Of a stretch of 64,000 nucleotides of DNA, positions 54,225 through 62,537 are shown in pieces. The notes below the pieces were generated by a model, which saw nothing but the letters and a program-made list of their open reading frames with translations, did no database searches and was not told the DNA's origin. The stretch is from an uncultured Acidimicrobiales bacterium (GTDB lineage Bacteria; Actinomycetota; Acidimicrobiia; Acidimicrobiales; Hopanoidiivorantaceae). Location of the stretch: assembly GCA_958295755.1 (NCBI GenBank), contig OY282367.1:996022-1060021 (forward strand), written 5' to 3'. The position numbers and the translations under genes are program-made. Within the stretch, counting starts at the first letter, position 1. Each line of letters starts with the position of its first letter.

Positions 54225-54665
54225 TCAGATAGTTCTCTCAGACAACGTTGAAGCTAAATCGCGTGCCTGTGTTGCTACTCTGTGATGTATTTGGAATTGA
54301 TATTCATCTAAAAAATCAGATGGTATTTGTGCTCCTTTAGGATACCGATAGCTGAATGGTCCTTTTTCATTACTATATGACTCCATGTAAGACATTCCTT
54401 TTTGCAAATCTATGAGCTTACCAGGAACATCATACAATTCTCCCACTTGCTTCCATATCTCCTGAAGATCATGTCCTATTTGTTTCATCGAGTCAACTTT
54501 TTCTTTTTTAGAACAGAGCAAATATTTTCCGAACTTTTCTACCGACATGCAAGCATAATAGCAACCATCGTCCCACCGTTCCAACTCAGCGAAAACCGAA
54601 AGAGCTGAAAAATTACTTTCTGCGACCTCTAACCACGCTTCAGATTCTGTCCGATCAGACAGCAT
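54225..54665 (-). CDS. HEPN-domain protein (putative toxin)
   Basis: A 146-residue helical protein. AWLEVAESNFSALSVFAELE, CYYACMSVEKFGKYLL and GHDLQEIWKQVGELYDVPG follow the HEPN helix pattern, with FSYRYPKGAQIPSDF matching the conserved 'Y..RYP' turn. It overlaps the MNT-like gene by 11 bp, the usual order antitoxin then toxin. It belongs to the island inserted between pgk and tpiA. A catalytic RX4-6H pair is not clear. Confidence 0.75.
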   Translation of the reverse strand: MLSDRTESEAWLEVAESNFSALSVFAELERWDDGCYYACMSVEKFGKYLLCSKKEKVDSMKQIGHDLQEIWKQVGELYDVPGKLIDLQKGMSYMESYSNEKGPFSYRYPKGAQIPSDFLDEYQFQIHHRVATQARDLASTLSERTI

Positions 54666-55029
54666 ATTCAGCTTTTCTAGAGTAGATTTCTTTCACTGGC
54701 ACACCACTTCCAAAATACCCACTTTCTCCACCCCATTTATAGAAATCCTTTGTCGGCACTATTCGCACACCGCCATAGAGGTTATGCCCCCGCACTATTT
54801 CTACGATAGGATATTGATATTCCTCCGCAACAGCGTTAGCTTCCAGACGGCTACTACCAGCAACTATCAGCAACCCCGCATCACGGAAGGTGCCACTGAT
54901 CTCATCAGGGCTAGCATCAGCAGTAAGTGCCACATGCTCGCCAGCCAGCAACGCACACTCCACCCCTGCCGTATCCAGCAAAGGCTTCAACTCTGCTACC
55001 AGAGCATCACATAACGAACTATTAACCAT
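54655..55029 (-). CDS. MNT-like nucleotidyltransferase, strongly degenerate (putative antitoxin)
   Basis: A 124-residue protein preceding a HEPN gene with an 11-bp overlap. Secondary-structure pattern and position suggest a minimal nucleotidyltransferase, but the GS...DxD signature is replaced by AGEHVALTADASPDEIS and DAGLLIVAGS, so adenylyltransferase activity is unlikely. The C-terminus (GYFGSGVPVKEIYSRKAEYA) resembles the 'G.pv.EIy..A' end of MNT proteins. The function as HEPN antitoxin is inferred from context. Confidence 0.5.
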   Translation of the reverse strand: MVNSSLCDALVAELKPLLDTAGVECALLAGEHVALTADASPDEISGTFRDAGLLIVAGSSRLEANAVAEEYQYPIVEIVRGHNLYGGVRIVPTKDFYKWGGESGYFGSGVPVKEIYSRKAEYAV

Positions 55030-55165
55030 ACAAACATTATACTAGCAGACATAGCTGTCCGCAGCCTTCTCTGCTGTCAGATAAACACGAACACTTACTG
55101 TCCCGACTAGGGAATGCATCATCCTGCTACTCCAGGTGATACCAGTATATTTGTTTAGCTCGGTT

Positions 55166-56341
55166 TTATTTAGAGCGCAAGGCGGAAAGGCCGGGGAGGT
55201 CGCCGTGTTGTAGGAGTTCTAGGGAGGCTCCGCCGCCGGTGGAGATGTGGTCGAAGTCTGAATTTGTTGCTTTGAGATCGGTTGTGGTATAGCCGAAGGT
55301 TGCTGCGGCGGCAGCTGTGTCGCCTCCTCCGATAACGGTGTAGGCAGATGTGTTGGCCACAGCTTCGGCTACTGTTTTTGTGCCGGCGGCGAAGCGGTCG
55401 TCTTCAAACATTCCCATCGGGCCGTTCCAGAACACACAGCCCGCCTCGCTTATCTCATCGGCGAACTCTGCTGCTGTGCCCGGGCCGATGTCTAGCCCTG
55501 CCCAACCTTCTTGCAAGTTCACACCCGTTTGTTTGATTTGACCTTGCGGATCTCGTGCTACTAGGTCGCTCGGTAGCAACAATCTGATGTCGCTCTCAAG
55601 CAACTTGGCGCACTCGTCCACGAAATCTGGCTCAAATAGCGAACTTCCCACATTGTGACCTTTCGCTACTAGAAAAGTAAAAGCCATTGCCCCGCCGATG
55701 AGTAAAGCATCTACACGCTCAGCCAGTGACGACACCACCCCCAACTTGTCGCTCACTTTTGCCCCTCCCAGCAATGCCACAAAGGGGCGGCGAGGCTTAT
55801 TTCGTAGCCCCAGCAATACCTCTACCTCTTTAGTTAGCAGTCTTCCTGCCGCAGACGGCAAAAACTGTGGCGGCCCGACGATAGAAGCATGCGCTCGATG
55901 CGATGCCCCAAATGCATCGTTCACATAGCAATCTCTGCCTTCAATCAGCTCGGCGACAAAAGCAGGATCATTAGCTGTCTCACCTGAGTTGAAACGCAGG
56001 TTCTCCAAAACAACAAGACGGCTACTGGGGCAATCAGGCATTTCACTAGCTAGTAACTCTCGCACACTTGCTTCCACAGGTGCCATAGAAAGTGCTGCGT
56101 TTTTGCTAGCTGTATTTTTGCTAGCTGTGTTTTTGCTAGCTGTCTCTTTGCTATTGGGTCGCCCTAAATGCCCGCAGAGCACCACGTTTGCCCCCTGCTC
56201 CAAAAGCCATACCAAAGTCTCCATAGAAGCCCGTATCCGAAAATCGTCTGCGATCTCTCCATCAGCGAGCGGCACATTAACATCTGCCCGTAGCAGGACT
56301 GATTTCCCCCCTAGGTTTCCTAGATCTTCAAGCTGTCGCAA
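55166..56341 (-). CDS. pgk: Phosphoglycerate kinase
   Basis: Glycolytic ATP-generating kinase. TTG 56341 is chosen (RQLEDLGNLGGKSVLLRADV), with GAGGTG six bases upstream; the frame is open seven codons further. Blocks are LLRADVNVPLADG, LCGHLGRPNSK, LENLRFNSGE, DCYVNDAFGASHRAHAS, a hinge-region RPFVALLGGAKVSDK, and the nucleotide site TVIGGGDTAAAA and HISTGGGASLELL. An insert after the GRP loop consists of 15-bp tandem repeats encoding TASKN. About 391 residues. gap lies 32 bp upstream, but tpiA is displaced by the toxin-antitoxin island. Confidence 0.96.
   Translation of the reverse strand: MRQLEDLGNLGGKSVLLRADVNVPLADGEIADDFRIRASMETLVWLLEQGANVVLCGHLGRPNSKETASKNTASKNTASKNAALSMAPVEASVRELLASEMPDCPSSRLVVLENLRFNSGETANDPAFVAELIEGRDCYVNDAFGASHRAHASIVGPPQFLPSAAGRLLTKEVEVLLGLRNKPRRPFVALLGGAKVSDKLGVVSSLAERVDALLIGGAMAFTFLVAKGHNVGSSLFEPDFVDECAKLLESDIRLLLPSDLVARDPQGQIKQTGVNLQEGWAGLDIGPGTAAEFADEISEAGCVFWNGPMGMFEDDRFAAGTKTVAEAVANTSAYTVIGGGDTAAAAATFGYTTTDLKATNSDFDHISTGGGASLELLQHGDLPGLSALRSK
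56101..56145 (-). repeat. 15-bp tandem repeats inside pgk
   Basis: Three 15-bp units at 56101, 56116 and 56131, nearly identical, encode TASKN repeats in a surface loop after the substrate-binding GRP motif. Confidence 0.92.
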
Positions 56342-56373
56342 TTGACACCTCAAGCAAATCACTCACATCCATA

Positions 56374-57372
56374 TCACCCTTCATTCATTAAGGCAACAAG
56401 ATCTACCAGACGGTTGGAATATCCCCACTCGTTGTCATACCACCCAAACACCTTAGCTAAACTCCCATGCGCCATTGTCAATTCAGAGTCAAACACGCAC
56501 GAAGCAGGCGAGCCTACGATATCGCTGGAAACTAAAGCCGCTTGCGAATATTCCAGCACTTCACTGAGCGGCCCCTCAGCCGCAGCTGAAGCAAAAGCCG
56601 CGTTGATGTCGTCTTTGCTAGGTTCAGCGTTCAACACCGCAACAAAGTCGGTGATAGAGCCGTCTGGCACGGGCACTCGCAAAGCTGTTCCGTCAAGTAA
56701 TCCACTCATAGCTTGAAGCACCAGACCAGTAGCTCGGGCCGCGCCCGTGGAGGTCGGCACAATATTGACCGCTGCTGCCCTGGCACGGCGCATGTCGGAA
56801 TGTGGACCATCCACAAGCGACTGGTCGCCTGTGTAGGCATGGACGGTAGTCATAAACCCGTGTTGCACGCCGAAAGCGTCATCTAGCACTTTCACGAGAG
56901 GCACAAAGCAGTTGGTGGTGCACGAAGCATTTGAGACAACATGATGGCTAGATGGGTCGTAATCGCTGTCGTTCACGCCTATTACAAAGGTGGCATCTAC
57001 ATCGGATGCCGGGGCTGATATTACAACCTTGCGGGCACCCGCCTCTAAGTGCGCCGCCGCTGTGCTGCGCTTGGTGAAAATACCAGTGGATTCCACCACC
57101 ACATCCACGCCCATGTCGCCCCAAGGCAAAGCTGCTGGGTCGCGCTCGGCAAGCACCTCTAGCCGGTCGGTGCCGACGATGATTGCTGAGCCGTCTACCG
57201 ATATTTCGCTATCTAAGTTGCCGTGCACAGAATCGTGCGCTAAGAGGTGCGCCATCAGATCAACTGAGCCGAGGTCGTTTACAGCGACTATCTCTATCTC
57301 GGCATTCTGCTGCTTTGCCGCTCTGTAAAAATTGCGCCCGATGCGGCCGAAGCCGTTGATGCCGATTCGCAT
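56374..57372 (-). CDS. gap: Glyceraldehyde-3-phosphate dehydrogenase
   Basis: NAD(P)-dependent glycolytic dehydrogenase (332 residues). The Rossmann site is RIGINGFGRIGRNFYRA, with Asp in VAVNDLG that points to NAD+. The catalytic Cys is in SNASCTTNCFVPLVKV and the His in MTTVHAYTGDQ; the C-terminus has VFGWYDNEWGYSNRL. AAGGAGG precedes ATG 57372 by seven bases. It heads the minus-strand gap-pgk unit and is divergent from the acyl-CoA synthetase gene. Confidence 0.97.
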   Translation of the reverse strand: MRIGINGFGRIGRNFYRAAKQQNAEIEIVAVNDLGSVDLMAHLLAHDSVHGNLDSEISVDGSAIIVGTDRLEVLAERDPAALPWGDMGVDVVVESTGIFTKRSTAAAHLEAGARKVVISAPASDVDATFVIGVNDSDYDPSSHHVVSNASCTTNCFVPLVKVLDDAFGVQHGFMTTVHAYTGDQSLVDGPHSDMRRARAAAVNIVPTSTGAARATGLVLQAMSGLLDGTALRVPVPDGSITDFVAVLNAEPSKDDINAAFASAAAEGPLSEVLEYSQAALVSSDIVGSPASCVFDSELTMAHGSLAKVFGWYDNEWGYSNRLVDLVALMNEG

Positions 57373-57446
57373 TGTGTCTCCTCCTTGGGTAAGCCATAGC
57401 AGCCAAGTGCCGCCATTTTGATTTTACTCCGATAAGACTATGTGCT

Positions 57447-59318
57447 GTGAGCCACATATCTGAGTATCCACCGACTGAGCAGCACTGGCCATCTGGCAAA
57501 CCTACCAGCAGCCGTAACCTTTGCGCCGACAGAGAGACCGAAAGGCGATACACCGAAGCTGGCTGGTGGGGCACCGAAACTTTGAGCGACATAGTAGCTA
57601 GACACGCTACATCCTCCTCACCTGCATCCTCGCTTCAGGATGACTCTTCGTTATTGGCACTTCAAGATACTTACCCTAAAATTTCCGCAACGGGCGCAGC
57701 TTTCATAGAAGAAGATCGCTATTGGGACTGGCAAGGCTATCACCTGTTGGCTGGACGATTGGCTGAGTTCTTTGCCGACCTCGACTTTGAGCGCACTGAG
57801 CGAATATTGGTTTTCTTGCCCGACAGCGGGTTGTTACACGCGGTGTATCTTGCTGCTGAGCGGGCAGGTTTGATTGTGGTGGGTGTCGGACGGCGGGCTG
57901 GCAAGGCTGAACTATCTCACCTCATTGGGCGTTGCGAAGCTGTGGCATTCGTGGAGCTATATGAAGAAGAACACCGCAATGGCTACTTGTTTGAGAGCCT
58001 TCGGTCTGAGCATCCGCACTTGCGACATCACATTCAGATTGCAGATGTGGTGAATAAGAATGCTGAAATTCGCGCGCCGCTGGTAACGGAACTGCTTGTT
58101 TCTATTGACGGCCAACCTTGTGAAAACTTACAAACCTACCTTTCCCCTGACACCAACCCCGATACCGATTTTGAATTCCCTAACCGCCTCGGCCCATCCG
58201 AGCTTTTTCTGCTTAACTCAACCTCTGGCACCACCGGCCTTCCGAAATGTGTGATGCAGACCCAGAATCGCTGGTTCTATTTCCACCAGCTAGCTGAAAC
58301 TTACGGCGCGCTCACACCCGAAGACCGCTTTTGTGTGGCAGTTCCGGCACCCTTCGGCTTTGGTCTTTGGACAACGCATTTCACTCCTACCATCCTTGGT
58401 ATTCCTACCATTCTTATGCGCCGCTTTTCGCCAGAGTTGCTGTTGCGCCTGATAGAGCGTGAACGTGCCACCGTGCTCTGCGCTGTGACAACTCAGTTCA
58501 TAATGATGCTCAACTCGCCCAACCTTGCGCAACACGATCTCACTTCTCTGCGGGTGCTTTTCACTGGCGGCGAGGCTATCCCGCCCCAACGAGCGCAAGA
58601 GTTTGAGCAGCAGACGGGGGCCGTGCTACTCAACTTCTACGGCTCCAATGAGACAGGCGTGCTCACGGGCACCCGCATAGATGATCCACAGCAGGTGCGT
58701 CTAACCACTGCCGGCCGCCCTGTACCTGAGATGAATGTGCGACTACTCCACCCTGAGACAGCGACTGTGCTCAAGAGATGGGACTTTGCGGAAGGCAACA
58801 GTAAGCAAGATGCTTGGCAAGATATTTCACAGGATATTTCGCAGGGTGTGCCTGCCTGTAAAGGTCCGGCTATGACCCTTGGTTACTACGATGACGACAC
58901 CGCTAACGCCGAGCTTTTCACCGAAGATGGTTGGATGCTGATGGGAGACATCGTGCGCTTTAAAGACGACTGCCTGCAAGTGGTAGGCAGAGCTTCTGAT
59001 TTCATCATCAGGGGCGGTAAAAATATCTCAGCTCCTGCTGTGGAAGCCGAAGTGATGACTCACCCTGCTGTGCGATTGGCTGCAGCCGTAGCTGCCCCCG
59101 ATGAGGTATTCGGCGAGCGAGTAGCTGTATATGTGGAGTTGCGAGAGGGGGCTTCTTTGGATTTGGAAGATCTGAACGAACATCTGAAAAGCCGAGGTGT
59201 AAGCAAAGAGTGGTTCCCTGAGTACCTAGTGGTGATAGACACAATCCCTCGCTCTTCGGGAGCAAAAATGGCAAAAGGTGAACTGCGCGAAGACATTATC
59301 AGCAGGCTTGAAAGCTGA
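57447..59318 (+). CDS. AMP-binding acyl-CoA synthetase
   Basis: Adenylate-forming ligase (623 residues from GTG 57447). LNSTSGTTGLPKCVMQTQNR is the P-loop A3 motif, LLNFYGSNETGVLTG the A5 block, WMLMGDIVRFKDDCLQVVGR the A7/A8 region, and SSGAKMAKGELREDI carries the catalytic Lys. The first about 70 residues precede the usual core. RRYTEAGWWGTETLSDIVARH recalls (2,3-dihydroxybenzoyl)adenylate synthase-type N-termini. DISQ repeats occur mid-protein. MenE is considered unlikely because of length and distance. The substrate is unknown. Confidence 0.88.
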   Translation: MSHISEYPPTEQHWPSGKPTSSRNLCADRETERRYTEAGWWGTETLSDIVARHATSSSPASSLQDDSSLLALQDTYPKISATGAAFIEEDRYWDWQGYHLLAGRLAEFFADLDFERTERILVFLPDSGLLHAVYLAAERAGLIVVGVGRRAGKAELSHLIGRCEAVAFVELYEEEHRNGYLFESLRSEHPHLRHHIQIADVVNKNAEIRAPLVTELLVSIDGQPCENLQTYLSPDTNPDTDFEFPNRLGPSELFLLNSTSGTTGLPKCVMQTQNRWFYFHQLAETYGALTPEDRFCVAVPAPFGFGLWTTHFTPTILGIPTILMRRFSPELLLRLIERERATVLCAVTTQFIMMLNSPNLAQHDLTSLRVLFTGGEAIPPQRAQEFEQQTGAVLLNFYGSNETGVLTGTRIDDPQQVRLTTAGRPVPEMNVRLLHPETATVLKRWDFAEGNSKQDAWQDISQDISQGVPACKGPAMTLGYYDDDTANAELFTEDGWMLMGDIVRFKDDCLQVVGRASDFIIRGGKNISAPAVEAEVMTHPAVRLAAAVAAPDEVFGERVAVYVELREGASLDLEDLNEHLKSRGVSKEWFPEYLVVIDTIPRSSGAKMAKGELREDIISRLES

Positions 59319-59401
59319 CTTGCTTGGCAACTATTTGATTATTGTATTTAGCTTCTTGTTTCTTGTCTTCACTAGAGCACCCCGTCTTTACCTAAAACCT
59401 C

Positions 59402-59899
59402 TCAAAACCCTTCAACGATGTCGCCCACCCAGCGGCTGTCTAACTCAATTCCAGACAGACGCGTTGAAGCGTCTAGCAGAAATTCCAGTGCTTGTTTTGG
59501 TGTGGCGTCATAATCGCAGGCTATGACTATGCCTCGGCGGCTGTGATCTTGGCGAACGTGCCAGGCTTCTGGCATCTGTAAGCCGTCTTCGGCTAGCTGT
59601 CGCACTGCATAGCGACCTTTAGGATGTGTCAAGCCGATAACCATCGGCTGGGTGCGACTGCGCTTGCGGTGTGCTGGCACCCAGGTAGCGAACGGCACAT
59701 GCGGCCCTCGAGCTGAGAAAAGCTTACGCAATGGCGGATCCCATATCATATCGTTGTTGTCCTCATCAAACCAAGGCTTGAAATTCATCCAGCTATGAGC
59801 CTTGGTATCGCAAGTAGCTTCGGAGATTTCATTCATCTTCCCTACCACTTCGGCGAGATCGTCCCTGAAAAAAAGTACTTGAGTATGTCGCAATGCCAT
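59402..59899 (-). CDS. Hypothetical protein
   Basis: A 165-residue protein without a recognised family. ATG 59899 (MALRHTQVLFFRDDLAEVV) has AGGGG five bases upstream; the frame extends ten codons further. Visible features are Trp-rich stretches (WMNFKPWFDEDNNDMIWDPP, PFATWVPAHRKR), a HPKGRYAVRQLAED segment, and no membrane helix. It is divergent from the histidine phosphatase gene and convergent with the acyl-CoA synthetase. It is probably cytoplasmic. Confidence 0.7.
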   Translation of the reverse strand: MALRHTQVLFFRDDLAEVVGKMNEISEATCDTKAHSWMNFKPWFDEDNNDMIWDPPLRKLFSARGPHVPFATWVPAHRKRSRTQPMVIGLTHPKGRYAVRQLAEDGLQMPEAWHVRQDHSRRGIVIACDYDATPKQALEFLLDASTRLSGIELDSRWVGDIVEGF

Positions 59900-59954
59900 T
59901 TCATCCCCTAACTTAGCAATAACTCTCAATACTTACTTTGTAGAATAGCCATTT

Positions 59955-60587
59955 GTGGAATTCATCTTGGTAAGACATGCTTTACCCTTGCGTGTGGAAA
60001 ATTCAGACACTATCGCCGACCCCAGCCTTAGCCCCATCGGCTTAGAGCAGGCCCGCCGTCTAGCCGATTGGCTCGGCTGTGAGCCAATCAACCGCATCGT
60101 CTCTAGCCCGAAACGCCGAGCTTTGGAGACTGCATCGCCGTTGGCTGAAGTGCTAGGACTAGATGTGGAAGTTATCCAAGAGTTCTCCGAGATTGACCGC
60201 TCCTCTGGCACATACATCCCTGTAGAAGAACTGCGTAAAGAAAACCACCCCATCTACCAGAAGATGAAAGCTCGCCAGTGGGACGATCTCGGCTATATGG
60301 ACCCTGAAACTTTCTGGCAAGAAGTGCAAACTGCTTTCGTGCGGCTTCAAGAAAACTGCGGGGAAGACGACACGGTTGTGGTGGTTTCACACGGAGGCAC
60401 AGTAAATGCCATCACTACCCATGTGATTGAGCTTGGAACCATGTTTTTCTTTGAGCCTGCCTACACCTCTATCACACGCCTGCGAACCAACAACTGGACT
60501 GGCACGCTTCGCCTTGCTACCCTCAACGAAACCACGCATTTACATGCCTTGAGAGACCAGCTGGAACCGCTGAGCGAAGCGTGCTGA
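59955..60587 (+). CDS. Histidine phosphatase (phosphoglycerate mutase-like) family protein
   Basis: A 210-residue phosphohydrolase. GTG 59955 opens FILVRHALPLRVE, where RHA replaces the common RHG; IVSSPKRRALETASPLAE and VVVVSHGGTVNAITTHV give the second His and the surrounding Arg/His of the active site. Cofactor-independent mutase, phosphatase or phosphoserine activity cannot be distinguished. It overlaps the start of the fused electron-transfer flavoprotein gene by 7 bp, so they are translationally coupled. Confidence 0.87.
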   Translation: MEFILVRHALPLRVENSDTIADPSLSPIGLEQARRLADWLGCEPINRIVSSPKRRALETASPLAEVLGLDVEVIQEFSEIDRSSGTYIPVEELRKENHPIYQKMKARQWDDLGYMDPETFWQEVQTAFVRLQENCGEDDTVVVVSHGGTVNAITTHVIELGTMFFFEPAYTSITRLRTNNWTGTLRLATLNETTHLHALRDQLEPLSEAC

Positions 60588-62509
60588 CAGAGCAAATCCT
60601 GCCTGAGCGTCCTTTGCGGGTGCTGGCTCTGGCAAAACAGATACCTGTGTTCCAAGAGATGCGCCTGGGTGCCGACAGGCGACTGATACGCGAAGGGGTG
60701 CTACACATGAACGACTACTGTCGTCGTGCGGTAGCCAAAGGGCTGGAAATCGCCAAGCTGAGCGGCGGCACGATCTCGGTGATGACTTTAGGGCCGGACT
60801 CTGCCGACACGGTTTGCCGCGAGGCTCTGGCGTTCGGTGCCGATAGCGGTCTCAGCGTGCGTGGAATTCATGTGTGCGACAGGGCTTTCGCAGGCTCTGA
60901 CACCTTGGCTACAGCCCGTGCTTTGGCAGCTGCTATTCGCCACACTGGACCTTACGATCTTATTTTGTGCGGCCTGAACTCCCTTGATGCCGACACTGGC
61001 CAAGTGCCGCCTCAGATTGCTGAACTGCTGGATTTGCCGTTTGCTGCTGGTGTGCGCCGACTGGGGTTGGAAAGCGAAACTTTGAGCTTGGAACTGGAAC
61101 ACGATGACGAAAAAAGCACGGTGGAGGTAGCTCTGCCGGCTTTGCTTTCGTGTGCTGAAAGGCTTTGTGATCCTTGCAAAGTCAAGAACCCTGAAATCTG
61201 GGCGCAACAAGATGCCAGTTTGATTGAGAAGCTCAGCGCGGCTGACATTGCAGATGAGTCTGACGCAGATAATTCTGTTGCTTGGGGACAAGAAGGTAGC
61301 CCTACCTATGTGGGCGAAACGCGGCTTGTGCCGACCGACAGGGAGCAGGTGATTGTGTGGAATGGTGGCAATAGCAGAGACTTGGAGGCGGCGATTCAGA
61401 GGGCTGCTGAGCTTTGTAGTGAGCTTTGTAATCAGCGCGGGGCTTTGGATGCCGCGGATGTGGCAGAAGTAGTAGAGAATCAGCAGAGATCGTTGGGTAT
61501 ATCGCCAGAGAGATCACCAGAGATTGGCTCTTTGCTGACGGTCGGTGTGATAGTGGAGCCAGATCGTCTGCTGGTTACTAGGGAACTGCTGGGGGCTGCG
61601 GCTGAGTTGGCTTCACAGATCGGGGGAAAAGTTGTAGCCATGGGGTCGCATCTGCCTGATGCCCAAGAACTGGGATCTTTCGGAGCAGATGAAGGGATTG
61701 TATTTGAGACGACGGCAGGTGACCTAATAGAAGAAGATATTGCTGTTGCTGTTTCGGCTTGGATTGAAAAAGAATCAGTTTGGGCACTGCTCGCACCTGG
61801 AACAGCCTGGGGGCGACAAGTGGCTTCACGAGTGGCAGCCAAGCAAAAAGCAGGACTTGTAGGCGATGCCATCGGGCTTGAAATGGGTAGCAGTTTCGAA
61901 AACTTTGACGACCCTCTGTTGAGGCATCGTCTCATTGCCGACAAGCCGGCTTTCGGTGGTCAGCTGGTAGCTGAGATTTTCTGCTCATCGCCTCTGCAGA
62001 TGGCGACCTTGCGAGCTGGCGTATTGCCTCTTTTAGCACCTAGAAAAGCCAAACCTGCCGTCATTTCTGTTCAACCTTGTATGCCTCGCAAGCGCATACA
62101 ACTGCTCTCTCGCCAACGTGACGATAACAGCGACGAGCTGGCGAACGCAGATGTGGTGATCGGAATCGGTCAAGGCGTAGACATAGACGACTACCCCTTG
62201 CTCCAAGACCTCTGCCACCGGTTAGGTGCCACTCTGTGTGCCACTCGCAAGGTGACTGATAGAGGTTGGTTGCCTCGCGCGCGGCAAGTGGGCATCACAG
62301 GCCACTCCATCTCGCCTCGTCTATATATAGCCATCGGTCTCGCAGGAAACTTCAATCACACTGTGGGTGTGCGCACATCAGGCACCGTTGTGGCTATTAA
62401 CTGCGACTCAGAAGCACCTATTTTTCAAACTTGTGACATAGGAATGGTGGGTGACTGGCACGAGCTGTTGCCCCCGCTTGTGGAAGCACTGCTAAGCCAA
62501 ACTGCTTAG
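60581..62509 (+). CDS. Electron-transfer flavoprotein, fused beta and alpha subunits
   Basis: A single 642-residue chain carries both ETF parts. Residues about 1-260 are EtfB-like: RVLALAKQIPV, then NMND-like HMNDYCRRAV, GLNSLDADTGQVPPQIAEL and LPALLSCAERLCDP. Residues about 310-642 are EtfA-like, with a C-terminal FAD domain: RKVTDRGWLPRARQVGITG, then SPRLYIAIGLAGNFNHTVGV, TVVAINCDSEAPIFQT and IGMVGDWHELLPPL. ETFs pass electrons from acyl-CoA and other flavin dehydrogenases to the quinone pool, which fits the menaquinone genes upstream. GTG 60581 overlaps the phosphatase gene. The order beta-alpha matches the usual etfBA operon. Confidence 0.9.
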   Translation: MLTEQILPERPLRVLALAKQIPVFQEMRLGADRRLIREGVLHMNDYCRRAVAKGLEIAKLSGGTISVMTLGPDSADTVCREALAFGADSGLSVRGIHVCDRAFAGSDTLATARALAAAIRHTGPYDLILCGLNSLDADTGQVPPQIAELLDLPFAAGVRRLGLESETLSLELEHDDEKSTVEVALPALLSCAERLCDPCKVKNPEIWAQQDASLIEKLSAADIADESDADNSVAWGQEGSPTYVGETRLVPTDREQVIVWNGGNSRDLEAAIQRAAELCSELCNQRGALDAADVAEVVENQQRSLGISPERSPEIGSLLTVGVIVEPDRLLVTRELLGAAAELASQIGGKVVAMGSHLPDAQELGSFGADEGIVFETTAGDLIEEDIAVAVSAWIEKESVWALLAPGTAWGRQVASRVAAKQKAGLVGDAIGLEMGSSFENFDDPLLRHRLIADKPAFGGQLVAEIFCSSPLQMATLRAGVLPLLAPRKAKPAVISVQPCMPRKRIQLLSRQRDDNSDELANADVVIGIGQGVDIDDYPLLQDLCHRLGATLCATRKVTDRGWLPRARQVGITGHSISPRLYIAIGLAGNFNHTVGVRTSGTVVAINCDSEAPIFQTCDIGMVGDWHELLPPLVEALLSQTA

Positions 62510-62537
62510 CCAGGCTATTTAGCCAAATTGTTTAGCC
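62495..62537. repeat. 13-bp tandem array across two convergent stop codons
   Basis: Units beginning AGCC occur at 62495, 62508, 62521 and 62534 (partial). They span the TAG of the fused ETF gene (62507-62509) and the TAA of the MBL gene (62532-62534), giving several extra stop codons in the convergent gap. Confidence 0.85.

Noticed and set aside
57447..59318. menE (o-succinylbenzoate-CoA ligase)
   Set aside because: The protein is much longer than MenE, has an extra N-terminal region and is 20 kb from the men block.
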